Shown here: positions 1 to 10,795 of the stretch, one piece after another | Position numbering within the stretch: position 1 is the first letter of the stretch | Layout of the letters: each line of letters starts with the position of its first letter | Assembly (NCBI GenBank): GCA_019022495.1 | Contig: JAFEKR010000002.1 | Location: 1 to 64,000 of the forward strand | Length of the DNA stretch: 64,000 nucleotides | Reading direction: 5' to 3' | From: Epichloe hybrida | Lineage: Eukaryota > Ascomycota > Sordariomycetes > Hypocreales > Clavicipitaceae | Position numbers and translations under genes: made by a program | The notes under the pieces: model-generated | The model's database searches: none | Seen by the model: the letters and a program-made list of their open reading frames with translations, nothing else | What the model was told of the DNA's origin: nothing

Positions 1-2230
1 AAGGGGTCGTCAGAGGTCTTGTCAACAGTCTGATTAATTGATTCGTAGCAGAAGACCTTTCTAATAGTCAGAGACCTCTTCAATCATCAGAGGAATCGTC
101 AGTCAGAGGGGTCTTCAACGGTCAGAGGTCTCGTTAGACGGTCGGATTAATTAGTCTAATAACGGAAGCTTTCGTTAACGGCAGAGACCTCTTCAGAAGA
201 CCTTCTATCGGTCAGATTCCTCTTTAAAAGTCAGAGGAATCGTCAGTCAAAGAGGTCTTCAAGGGTCGGAGGCCTTGTCAGACGGTCGGATCAATTAGTC
301 TAACGACGGAAGCTTTCGTCAGCGGTCGGAGACCTCATTAGAAGACCTTCTGTACATTAAATTCCCCTTCAAAAGTCAGAGGAATCGTCAATCAGAGGGA
401 TCTTCAACGGTCGGAGGCCTCGTCAGACGGTCGGATCAATTGGTCTGACAACAGAAGCTTTCGTCAGCGGGCAAAGACCTCGTCAGAAGACCTTCTATCG
501 GTCAGATTCCTCTTCAATCATCAGAGAAATCATCGGTCAGAGAGGTCTTCAACGGTCAGAGGTCTCGTCAGACGGTCGGATCAATTAGTCTGACAACAGA
601 AGCTTTCGTCAGCGGTCGGAGACTTCGTCAGAAGACCTTCTATACATCAAATTCCCCTTCAAAAGTCAGAGGAATCGTCAATCAGAGGGATCTTCAACGG
701 TCGGAGGCCTCGTCAGAAGACCTTCTATCGGTCAGATTCCTCGTCAATCATCAGAGGAATCATCGGTCAAAGAGGTCTTCAAGGGTCGGAGGCCTCGTCA
801 GACGGTCGGATCAATTGGTCTAACGACGGAAGCTTTCGTCAGCGGTCGGAGACCTCGTCAGAAGACCTTCTGTACATTAAATTCCCCTTCAAAAGTCAGT
901 GGAATCTTCTATCAGAGAGGTCGTCAGCAGGCGAAGACCTCGTCAGAAGACCTTCTGTACATCAGATTCCTCTTCAAAAGTCGGAGGAATCATCAGTCAA
1001 AGAGGTCTTCAAGGGTCGGAGGTCTTGTCAGACGGTCGGATTAATTGGTCTGTGACGACAGAAGCCCTTGTCAGCGGTCAAAGACCTCTTCAGAAGACCT
1101 TCTATCGGTCAGATTCCTCTTCAAAAGTCGGAGGAATCGTCAGTCAAAGAGGTCTTCAACGGTCGGAGGTCTCGTCAGACAGTCAGAGGGATTATTAGTG
1201 ATCAATCTAACCCAAGGTCAGAGGTTGAGTAACCGAGGGTCTGATTAATCAACTAATCAATCCATAACAGAGGGCCTTATCAGCGGTCAGAGACCTCGTC
1301 AGAAGACCTTCTGTACATTAGATTCCTCGTCAATCGTCAGAGGAATCGTTAGTCAGAGAGATCTTCAACGGTCAGAGGTCTTGTCAGACGGTCAGATCAA
1401 TTGGTCTAACAGAAGCTTTTGTCAACGGCAGAGGCCTCTTTAGAAGACCTTCTGTACATCAGATTCCCCTTCAAAAGTCAGAGGAATCGTCAGTCAAAGA
1501 GGTCTTCAAGGGTTGGAGGTCTTGTCAGACAGTCGGATCAATTGGTCTATGACGACAGAAGCCCTTATTAGCATCAGAGGGATTATTAGTGATCAATCTA
1601 GCCTAACGGTTAGAGCCAGAATAACCGTAGGTCTGATTGATCAACTAGTTAATCCAAGACAGAGGGTTCGTCAACGGCAGAGACCCCTTCAGAAGACCTT
1701 CTGTACATCAAATTCCCCTTCAAAAGTCGGAGGAATCGTCAGTCAGAGAGATCTTCAACGGTCAGAGGTCTCGTCAGCCGGTCGGATCAATTAGTCTGAC
1801 GACGGAAGCCCTTGTCAGCGGTCAGAGACCTCGTCAGAAGACCTTCTATTGGTCAGATTCCTCTTCAAAAGTCGGAGGAATCGTCGGTCAAAGGGATCTT
1901 CAACGGTCGGAGGCCTCGTCAGACAGTCGGATCAATTAGTCTGACAACAGAAGCTTTTGTCAACGGCAGAGGCCTCGTCAGAAGACCTTCTGTACATCAA
2001 ATTCCCCTTCAAAAGTCAGAGGAATCGTCAGTCAAAGAGGTCTTCAAGGGTTGGAGGTCTTGTCAGACGGTCGGATCAATTGGTCTGACGACAGAAGCCC
2101 TTGTTGTCGGTCAGAGACCTCTTCAGAAGACCTTCTGTACATCAAATTCCCCTTCAAAGGTCAGGGGAATCATCTGTCAGAGAGGTCTTCAACGGTCGGA
2201 GGCCTCGTCAGACGGTCGGATCAATTGGTC
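1..2230. repeat. 145-bp tandem satellite array
   Basis: The core AGAAGACCTT recurs at about 50, 195, 340, 485, 630, 715, 860, 945, 1092, 1301, 1442, 1691, 1836, 1980 and 2125. Most spacings are 141-147 bp; two are 85 bp (a 60-bp internal deletion) and two are longer (about 209 and 249 bp). Units are rich in short GGTC/GTCAGA words and differ by scattered substitutions. The array begins before the window and stops abruptly near 2230. Since 145 is not a multiple of 3, the reading frame rotates every unit, so the open frames seen in it are not a repeat protein. Base composition is balanced and it does not look RIP-mutated, unlike the transposon next to it. Confidence 0.93.
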
Positions 2231-2464
2231 ACCGCGTACTCCCCGTCCATGGCCGCCGCAATGGCCATGGCCAGCTCGCCCACCGCCACATACTACTCGA
2301 CTGATGCCCGGACCGGTGCGCCATCCCTCAGCCCGATATTACCCGCGCCCGCGCCCGCGCCTCCTCCGCCTCCGCCTGCCCCTGGCCATCTCGGTGCTCA
2401 GCAGGGTGGCCTTCACGAGATGTCGGATGATGACCACCGAGGCCAGATCCACGAACTTGCCTAG
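2231..2464 (+). pseudogene. coding-like fragment fused to the satellite array
   Basis: Right after the last satellite unit one plus frame reads as normal GC-rich fungal coding sequence: an Ala/Met/Ser-rich start, a Pro-rich run of APAPAPPPPPP type, an acidic segment and a stop at 2462-2464. It resembles the C-terminal low-complexity tail of a regulatory protein, but I do not recognise the family. No start codon or splice acceptor is obvious because the upstream sequence is satellite. The minus strand also holds an open frame, so even the coding strand is uncertain. Most likely a 3' gene remnant truncated by the repeat. Confidence 0.35.
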
Positions 2465-2609
2465 AGACTGGACATGAGTGTTGGTTGCGGGAAGGGCCCG
2501 GTGGCTCGTGCTATCAGCCTATCACGATGTTAAACTAAATAATGAAGCTGCAAGACTGCATACTCGGGTTGTTGTTTTTTTGGGGGGTGGGAAGAAGAAA
2601 AGCGGGTTC

Positions 2610-2868
2610 TGTTGCCCGATGGCGGATACAGCGTCTATGACGAATAAATCTGCACCTATAACCGTATTAGGGGAGCTAAAGATATACGTCGCTAAACGCA
2701 ATAATTTATAATAAAAGCATATAATCTATAATATAATAGCTTTCTCTATAAAAGAGAAGCTTTTATCCTTCTATTTATATAATAGAAAATAGCTTTAATC
2801 TAATCCTTTTCTAACTTTCTTTATCTTACTAGGGGATATCTTTTAAGTCACATGCCTAGCGCATAATA
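2610..2868 (+). repeat. 5' LTR of the copia element
   Basis: 259 bp, starting TGTTGCCC. It aligns along its whole length with the 3' LTR. Differences are overwhelmingly transitions, with this copy more AT-converted; for example CACATGCCTAGCGCATAATA here pairs with CACGTGCCCAGCGCACAACA at the other end. The start is fixed by the GGTTC duplication just before it. Confidence 0.9.
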
Positions 2869-4898
2869 GTTATAAGCCTAGAAGGTATATGCCTATAACT
2901 TTCACTAAGTCCCCTATATATAAGATATATATATACACTATGCCTTACTTACTAATAATACTTATAATAAATATAATAATCTCTTACTACCTAAGTCTTA
3001 AGACTAATATTAAGCTAGTCTTATCTAATAAACAGGAAGAGTAATATAAAGTATTAAAGCAAGCTACCTAAAGCTAAGAGATCTAGGAAAGGGTTAATCC
3101 CTAGCTTCTAAAGCTTAACTCTAACTATCTAGAAAAGCCCTTTACTATTACACTAGAGTTATATAAAGCTTTTATTATAAAGAACTAAGGAAGTAATACT
3201 ATAAAGCTTACTTTCTAAGAGGCTTTTTCTTTCTTATCTTATAAGTTTATATTTAAGTACTAAGTATATAAAGTAATAAAGTCCTAAGAAAAGACTATTA
3301 GAACTTAAATTATAAGCACTATTAATCCTAATGCTTATACTATAGTAATTAATAAGATTAAAGAAAGTAATATAAATAATAAGAAGCTTACTCTTTACTA
3401 AATCTCTATTAAGCTTAAAAAGAGGTTTTCTCCTAGGTAAGTAATTATTAAATTAAAGGTATTAGCTAAGTATATAGCTTACCTTACTAATGCTAAACGC
3501 GCTAATATTTAATTTAAGCATTAGATTAAGTAGTAAGGGAAGCTATACTAGAAAGTATTAATATATAAGATTAATAAGGTTTAGGGTTCTAATATAATTT
3601 ATAACTTTATTATAGCTATTAATACACACTTTAACCCTAAATAGGTAAAAACTAAGATTATATAACTAGTATAGACTTCTAATTCTCTTTCTAAAGAAGT
3701 AACCCTTTAAGGCATTACCTCTAAGTACACTAGATATTATAGGGTAACTTAAGCTATAAGCTTTACCTTTAGAAAAGAAAGCTATATAATAACTCTTAGG
3801 GATTACTTAGACTAAGAAAAAGAGAAACTATAAGGCTAAAAGAATAATAACCTAAAGAAGTGCCCTTACTATATAGGAAAGGCACTAAATATACACTTTT
3901 AGTTTCCCTAAGTATACTAAAGCTTATACTATATAGTAACTAGTAAAAAGGTTTTAGGGTTTAAGCCCTTTATAAAGGTTAACTATAAAAAGGTTAAGGA
4001 ATACTATAAAAGCGCTAAATAGAAAAACCTATGCTTTAAGGTTATAAAGGATAGGTAAATAGTAAAAGGTATTAAGGATTATAAAGGAGAAAAGTTACCT
4101 AGTATTATTATAGTAGTAATTATTAACCTAAAGATTCTTAAGAGTATTTCTCTAGCTTAGGGAAGCTATATAATGCTTAAAAATATAAAATATACACTCT
4201 CTAAGAGCACTCTCTTTAATAACTATAGTGCTCTAAATATTATAAATAATATTAGTTACTTTAAACTAGGAACCTTTAAGGAAATATTTAATAATTACCT
4301 TAAAGCAAGAATAACCTTATTCTAGATTACTAGAAGAGGTACTTATATAATTAAGAATATTTTTAATAGGCTAAAGGGAAACCTTATAGAAAGCCTTACT
4401 TTATAGAATATTATACTTATTCCTAGGTTTTATATAAATATTATATTAGAGAGCTTTCTTTAAAAGAAAGGCGTTTAGTATTATAAAGCAAACTACTCTT
4501 TATATATTAAACTCTTTTATAAGAGCTTATTATTAGTAAAGCTTTAGAGAAAGTATAATATTATATTCCTTTAATATAAGTCTCTTTTTTCTTATAAGAG
4601 TCCTAACTAAGTAATGAATTTATTTACACCACTAGTAATATTCTTAATAATTAATTTAAAAGCATATAATAATATGCTATGCTTATAATATAGTTACCTA
4701 AGTAAAGAACCACGCCCTATATATATAAACCCTAAAGAACTTTAGTATTTATATTCTAGGCACCTTAGTAAGGATACTCTAGCTAAGAGTTACACTTATA
4801 TAAGGGGAGTGTAATTATATAGAACTAAGTAAAGAACTAAGTAAAGAGACTATAAGTTATATTCTCTAGTTTACACTTGCTAAGTTATTTTAAGAAAA

Positions 4899-5013
4899 TG
4901 TCAGAACCCGAAGGTGTGCGGGTAAGCCATTGAACCAAAAGATTCACTAATGTTAGCTCTCGCTCGCATCGCACCTTACAATTGATTATCAAGCCGCGCG
5001 CGCGCACCTGACA
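4899..5013. repeat. left 115-bp terminal repeat of the TRIM-like element
   Basis: Starts TGTCAGAACCC and ends CACCTGACA, with a (CG)n run just before the end. It differs from the right copy at six positions, all transitions. Confidence 0.88.
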
Positions 5014-5386
5014 ATTATCCCTTCCCTCGTAAGGCTTGCCCCAAGCCAAGGGCCCCACTAGCCAGCGGCTAGTAACGTAACCTTAGCTTGGATCAGGCCT
5101 AGTCATCCGTGGCCTCTGAGATAATCAACTAATTGTGAACCCCCAAGGCCTAGTATGCACGGCAACTAGGCCTATACATCACCTAGTGCACGTGACCTTA
5201 TGCAGGTGTGCGCCCGTACCTGCCCTGTGAGCCTAACGTAAGCACCTAGCCTAGTAATTCAAACCTAGACCTGTCCGGTCCTAATTCCAGCTACGGGAAT
5301 TAAACCTAGGACCTAGCGCACGCCCCACCCACGAGGATTCGAACCTAGGACTAGCACACTAGAAGACCCGTGAGAGCTAGCATTAA

Positions 5387-5501
5387 TGTCAGAACCCAAA
5401 GGTATGCGGGTAAGCCATTGAACCAAAAGATTCACCAATGCTAGCTCTCGCTTGCATTGCACCTTACAATTGATTATCAAGCCGCGCGCGCGCACCTGAC
5501 A
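5387..5501. repeat. right 115-bp terminal repeat of the TRIM-like element
   Basis: Same length and ends as the left copy. The six differences are transitions, in part at CpG or CpA/TpG sites, as expected from deamination or light RIP. Confidence 0.88.
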
Positions 5502-5699
5502 GAAAACCACTAGAATATGCATTTCTAAGGCCTTTTTAGAGAATCTATTAGGATCTTTAAGACTATAAGCTTAGTTATAATAGCATAAACTAGCTAATGG
5601 TTATAAAAGATAAGTTCTTAGGTATAATTTATGTTTATATATTACCTAATAAATCATAGGCAATAGTATTTAATGTGTTAATCTATATTAAACAATGGA

Positions 5700-8560
5700 T
5701 TATAAGGTAATTTAGATTATTAATTACAAAGATTAGGTAAAATCACGAAGGAGCTATTATTAGTTAATTTAGTAATACTATCTTTTAGACATAAGCACGC
5801 TTATAAGGCATTAATCTTAAGCTTACGCCTCTGTACACTTATAAACCTAATAGAGTTATAGAGAGGGCAAGGTAAATAATTATATTATAATTAAATATAA
5901 TGCTTATAGGCACATAGCTTTTACTAAACTTATAGTTAGAGAGCATATAAGCAGTAGCATACTTATATAATATAAGTCTTATTTAATAATCTAGGTAAAA
6001 AACACTATTAGAAACCCTAGAAATCTAGTTCTAAGATAATACTTAACTTCTAATTAGGGAGCCTATAGCTAACTTAAGGCTAGATTAAAGCGGATTGCAC
6101 GCATATAGCTGCTATGCTTATTCTCTTTAGAGGGATTATAAGGCTAATAAACACAGATGGTTTTATAAGACTAATCCTAGGGGTTATATTAGATATCTTA
6201 TTAGGTACTTTACCTCTAATATATATTATATTTAGATTCTAAGACTAGGAAAAGTTATAATAATAAGAAATATTATATTTAATAAGTTAATTTTTTATAA
6301 TCTAATAAAGAAAAGCGCAATAGAGCTATTAATTAATAAGCTTAAGGCATATTTCTAATCCCTTAAAATTAACACTAAATTAAATAAAGAATTAAATCTT
6401 TTCCTTATGCTAACTTTAATTAAACTATAATAAGATTAGACTAAGAGTTTAAACTTAGGGGTAAAAGCTCTATAGACTTCTTAATAAAAGGAAAGAGAAG
6501 CTATATACCTTAATAAGTAAATTAGACTTTAAACACCTTAGCTATTACTAGATCTAATAATTAGAGAGTAAGAGACTCTTAATCTAAAAGCTTAGTAAAG
6601 TAAAAAGGGGTAAAACGCTTTAGATTTATATGCTTAAGAGAGTAATATAATAATAAATCTAATAAGTAGTAAGCGAGATACTACTATAAGGGCTTAGGAG
6701 AGCTAATGTCCTTATAAGGTTCTAGAACACTAAGTATATAATACTAAGGACTAAGTTATTAATAACTTAATAGGTAATAAACTACCTAAGCTAAAAAGAG
6801 AAGTAAAGAAAAACTAGTAATAAGATAAACCTATAGGAGTAAATACTAGACTAGCTACTTATATAAAAGGCTTAAGGGGATTACTAGCTATATAGTTAGA
6901 AATCACAGAGAGTCTTAGAATAATAATATAAGAAGGTGTGTAAATAAGCTTAAGGTTATAAATAAAGAGAGCTTAAGGTAATGTTCTTTCTTATACTTAA
7001 CTAATAAGGAAAAAGAAAAAAGGACCTAATAAAGCTCTTATTAATAGCCTCTAAGACCTAAAGGATCTCTTTACTAAATTTAGGAAGACTAAAGAAAGGG
7101 ATCCTTATAAGCTCTTTCTAGGAGATTAGGATTTTAAGAGCTATAAAACGGTTTTTTTAGTAATTAACACGCATTATAATAAAGAAAATAGATTACACCT
7201 TAACCTAAAGAGAAAGGCAAGGACTATTTATTAATCTAATCTTACTAAACCTCTAAAGTTATAGAAAAAGGCAAAGGATTATCTATTTAGAGAGAAATAG
7301 TTAAAAGCAATAAATAAAGAGATTAATAAGCTAAAGAAATAAGGAATATAGTAGTAAATAAAGCGTTCTATAGTATAATTAAAGCCATTACTATTAAAAT
7401 AGGTGTTTTCTTATAAGTTTAATAAGAAAGGGATGTTAATCCGTTATAAAGCGCAATTATACGTGCACGAAGACCTCTAAGATATCTCTATAATTAAATA
7501 AACCTATGCTATAACGCTTGCCGCTTACATATTCTATGTATTTATAGCTCTAGTTACTAGGTTTAATCTAGAGACTAAGTAGTATAATATTAAGAATACC
7601 TTCCTTTATAAAACGCGAAAAGAATAAAATACCTATAACTTATAAACTTCCTAAAGGTTTTATAATCCTTAGAGAATATATAAAATTACTTAAGGCCCTT
7701 TATAGATTAAGGGACTCTCTATAACTATAGTTTAAGGAATTAAGTAAATCTCTTATAAAGCTTAGGCTTAAATTAAGTAAAGAAAAGCCTTACTTATTTT
7801 ATATAAAAGATTAGACTATTTTCCTTATATTCTTTATAGATAATATTCTTATAGCGTTTTATAAGGATAATAAAGGCATTGCTAATTACATTTCTAAGGG
7901 CCTAAAGGAGGCATATAAATTAGATAAGAAAGGTAAAGTAGGATTTTTCCTAGGGATCTAGATTATTAAAGACTAAGAATAATAAAGGGTGTATCTTAGT
8001 TATAAGGCATATATTAATAAGATTAGGGAAAAATTTAAGTAAGTAAAAAAAGATACTTTCCTTACTATACTAATCCTAGTAGTAAAGTATTATAAGTTTA
8101 AGGGTAAAGCTAAGAAGTAAGTAATAAAGGTTTACTAAGAAAAGATTAGATTAATCCTATATACTATAATTATAATTAGACCTAATATTACTTTTATAGT
8201 AGTAAAGTTATTATAATACCTTATAAATCTAGGACTAAAGCATATAAAGGTAGTAAACTAAGCTATTTACTACTTACTTATTATAAGCAAACTTATATTA
8301 TACTATAGTATAACTACTAAACTTTAAGCTCTTTAAATCTTAAGTAATACCTTCTTTATAAATAATCTTAAGACTTATAAATTATTATAAGGATACTTAA
8401 TTACTCTCTTTAGTAAACTAATTATCTAGAAAGCTACGCGCTAATTAATAGTAACTATATTTATAATAGAGGCTAAATTACTTACTTTATAATAGGTAGT
8501 AAAGAAGACTATAAGTCTATAGTGCTTATTTAAAGATATTAAATTTAATGCCTATAAAGA
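5700..8560 (+). pseudogene. copia pol relic (integrase, reverse transcriptase, RNase H)
   Basis: Conserved blocks are still readable through the mutations. At 5825-5872 the frame reads TPLYTYKPNRVIERAR, matching the integrase signature TPPYTPEQNGVIERA. At about 7824-7856 it reads LIFFIDNILIA, a RIP-altered form of the reverse transcriptase LVFFVDDILIA box (Asp to Asn at 7842-7844). At about 8466-8540 it reads IEAKLLTL..VVKKTISL..LFKDI, matching the copia RNase H EAELLAL block. Many in-frame stops (CAA or TGG converted to TAA/TAG) show that it encodes nothing. The RNase H block lies after the reverse transcriptase and nothing integrase-like follows it, which excludes the Ty3 order. Gag and protease should lie between 2869 and about 4890 but I could not identify them securely. 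Confidence 0.8.
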
Positions 8561-8867
8561 TTAGGTTATTAATTATAATAATTAATAAATAATTTAGCTT
8601 ATACTTAATAAGAGTAAATAATTAAATACTTAACTATATTATATTAATATTTATAATATATGGTTAAAGTAAGAATTTAAGAAAGAAAGCTTTAAAATTA
8701 TGTATTTACTAATAGAAGAGATACTTACTAATAGATTTATAAAGGCATTAAATTATTAGCACTTTAAACGCTTTAAATCTATGCTTAGTCTTATAAATTT
8801 ACGCATAATATATAATATTTAAAGCGTATAGGTTATAAAGGAATTATAGGTATGTTAATAAGGGGGC

Positions 8868-10112
8868 ATGAAATTAATTACCCTAGAAATACATAAAGGC
8901 CCCCTCCTTAGTAAGTAAAGTGTTACTAAGGTAAATAGGATTAATAAAATAAAGACTTTAAAACACTATTATATAAAAATATATATATAAACGCTATACT
9001 AGATAAAGGAAATAAACTTATATAAGGAGGTAAATAACCTCCTTAAGTTAGGCTATTACTATAGTTACCTTCTCCTTAACTACTACTAAAGAGCTCTTAG
9101 TAGTATTCTTAGCCCTAATGCTTAGATTAATAACCTTACTATATATAGAATTTAGCTTTATAATAAGTTTTAATTAGAGTTATAGTGCCTTATAATACCG
9201 CTTTACTATTTACATATATATAAGCAAAGGATTAGAGGAAATTATAATTAAAAGCGCCTTACCTTAGTGTCTTTATCTAGCGCTAATAATATTTACTTAG
9301 TAAGGGGAATATAAGTATTATATAAAGGTAAGTAATAGTAATTACTAACCTTATATAAGTAATATCTCTAAGATTATCTAGACTTAACCTTAAAGTAATA
9401 ACCTAAGTTACCCTTACCTATAAGACTTACTTAAATATACCTATTATAGGGAATATTATACTTAGGACCTTAAGGAGTAAGTAATTTAGGCTAGAATTAT
9501 TAGTATATACTAGAGAGAAAGGGAAAGTATAGTATTAATAAGTTATTTCTATAAGACTTATAGAGAATTATACCTTAAGTATCCTCCCCTTACCTAGGCC
9601 TTTATAGGATATAAGGATTATAGAGAAGTATACTTAGGGTATTCTCCTTACTTTTCCTTAGGAGATAATAACTTACTAGTAAGTAACTTAGTATTAATTA
9701 GTAAAAAATTACTAATAGGTAGCTTAGACTTAGCTAAGGAAAGTAAAGAATTATTATAAGCTACACTAAGGCTTAGATAGAAATATATAGCTAAATTAGC
9801 TATAATATAAGTAATATACTAAAGAGTAATTAAGCTCTCCTAGGAGTAAAGATTCTCTTTAACCTAAGTATATATATTAAAGTTTATATTAATTAAAATA
9901 TAAGCTAGTTAATAAAAAGTATATTATAAAGGGAAGAAAAGGAAGCCTATAACTATTATATTAAGAGATTCTTTATAGGAGAGAAGCATAGGTATAAAAG
10001 TAAGAGAGCTTACTTTAAATTTATATTAAATTTAGGCACTACTAAAACACTATATATTTACTAGTTAAGATATTAGTTAGTAATTATAATAACCTTAACA
10101 CTAACTAGGGGG
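8868..10112. other. AT-rich 3' segment of the copia element, no recognised domain
   Basis: About 1.2 kb lies between the end of the pol relic and the 3' LTR. It is as TpA-rich as the rest of the element. A purine tract (AAGGGGGC, 8860-8867) sits at its start, besides the one next to the LTR. I see no recognisable coding block. It may be a long 3' untranslated region, an extra gene or an older insertion. Confidence 0.5.
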
Positions 10113-10373
10113 TGTATTACCTAATAGTAAATACAGCGTTTATAATAAATAAATCTGCACCTATAACTATATTAGGGGAGCTAAAGATACACATTACTAA
10201 ACGCGATAATTCATAACAAAAGCATACGATCTATAATATAATAGCTTTCTCTATAAAAGAGGAGCTTTTATCCTTCTATTTATATGATAGAAGATAGCTT
10301 CAATCTAATCCTTTTCTGACCTTCTTCATCCTGCTAGGGGATATCTTTCAAGTCACGTGCCCAGCGCACAACA
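10113..10373 (+). repeat. 3' LTR of the copia element
   Basis: 261 bp, starting TGTATTACC directly after the purine tract and ending in CA, followed by the target duplication GGTTC. Its outer end is less RIP-converted than the 5' copy, so it gives the better consensus for the original LTR. Confidence 0.9.
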
Positions 10374-10378
10374 GGTTC

Positions 10379-10795
10379 GGCATAGCCAAAGGGGGTGGGT
10401 CTCTTTGGTGACGGTAGGGCCCTCGCGGCGGTCACTACATGGGCTTGTGTGACACAAGCAATCAACATGCACTAATTAAAGCCACGTTTATACTCCGTAC
10501 ATTATGCCCATGTGATCTACAGAGCTATAAGTAGCTATATCTTTGGAAGATACCTAGTATTTAATGGGTTGGTTTCCCTATGCTCCAGATGTCACTTGTG
10601 GCGACTCACGGTGTTGTGGATCGAGTGACTTTGCGAGGCCTTATCGTCACCAACAAAGAGATAGGCAAGTCAACTTTACAACATACCTTATTAATGTGGA
10701 TACATTTTGCCAAGAAATACTTTCACGGGCAATAAGCCGCTCTGTCATGCCTGATTGCGTTACCGACATCTGTATGCGAATGAAATCTCATTCAG
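10379..10795. other. gene-free stretch after the transposon
   Basis: Normal-GC sequence between the target duplication and the 3' end of the G-patch gene. It holds one copy of TACTCCGTA (10491-10499). Nothing else is recognisable; it probably contains the 3' UTR of the minus-strand gene. Confidence 0.5.

Larger units (their letters stand above)
4899..5501 (-). mobile_element. TRIM-like small retroelement nested in the copia element
   Basis: 603 bp with 115-bp direct terminal repeats (4899-5013 and 5387-5501). Each repeat starts TGTCAG and ends CTGACA. The element is flanked by a perfect 5-bp duplication GAAAA (4894-4898 and 5502-5506), so it is a genuine insertion. Its GC content is near normal, in sharp contrast to the RIP-converted host. 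The 373-bp interior has no credible protein. On the minus strand it contains a perfect tRNA-type B box, GGTTCGAATCC (5345-5335), and two further degenerate copies of the same motif near 5257 and 5299. An A-box-like TGGTTCAATGG lies in the terminal repeat (5425-5415). Size and structure fit a TRIM; a tRNA-related element with direct terminal repeats is the alternative. The strand is assigned only from the tRNA-like motifs. Confidence 0.8.
2610..10373 (+). mobile_element. RIP-degraded Ty1/copia LTR retrotransposon, full length
   Basis: The element is 7,764 bp and bounded by LTRs at 2610-2868 and 10113-10373. It is flanked by a perfect 5-bp target duplication GGTTC (2605-2609 and 10374-10378). 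A primer-site-like sequence follows the 5' LTR (GTTATAAGCC, consistent with a mutated initiator-tRNA-Met half site). A purine tract AGGGGG directly precedes the 3' LTR. The interior is extremely AT-rich and full of TpA, with stops in all frames, as expected after RIP (CpA to TpA on both strands). Domain order integrase, then reverse transcriptase, then RNase H identifies the Ty1/copia superfamily. A TRIM-like element (4899-5501) is inserted inside it. It cannot be autonomous. Confidence 0.93.

Noticed and set aside
1..2230. CRISPR-like or protein-coding repeat array
   Set aside because: Units are 145 bp without unique spacers, and the unit length is not a multiple of three. It is a tandem satellite in a eukaryotic genome.
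5335..5345. A tRNA gene inside the TRIM-like element
   Set aside because: The B box is perfect, but no cloverleaf with acceptor, D and anticodon arms could be fitted around it. It is kept only as a promoter-like motif.
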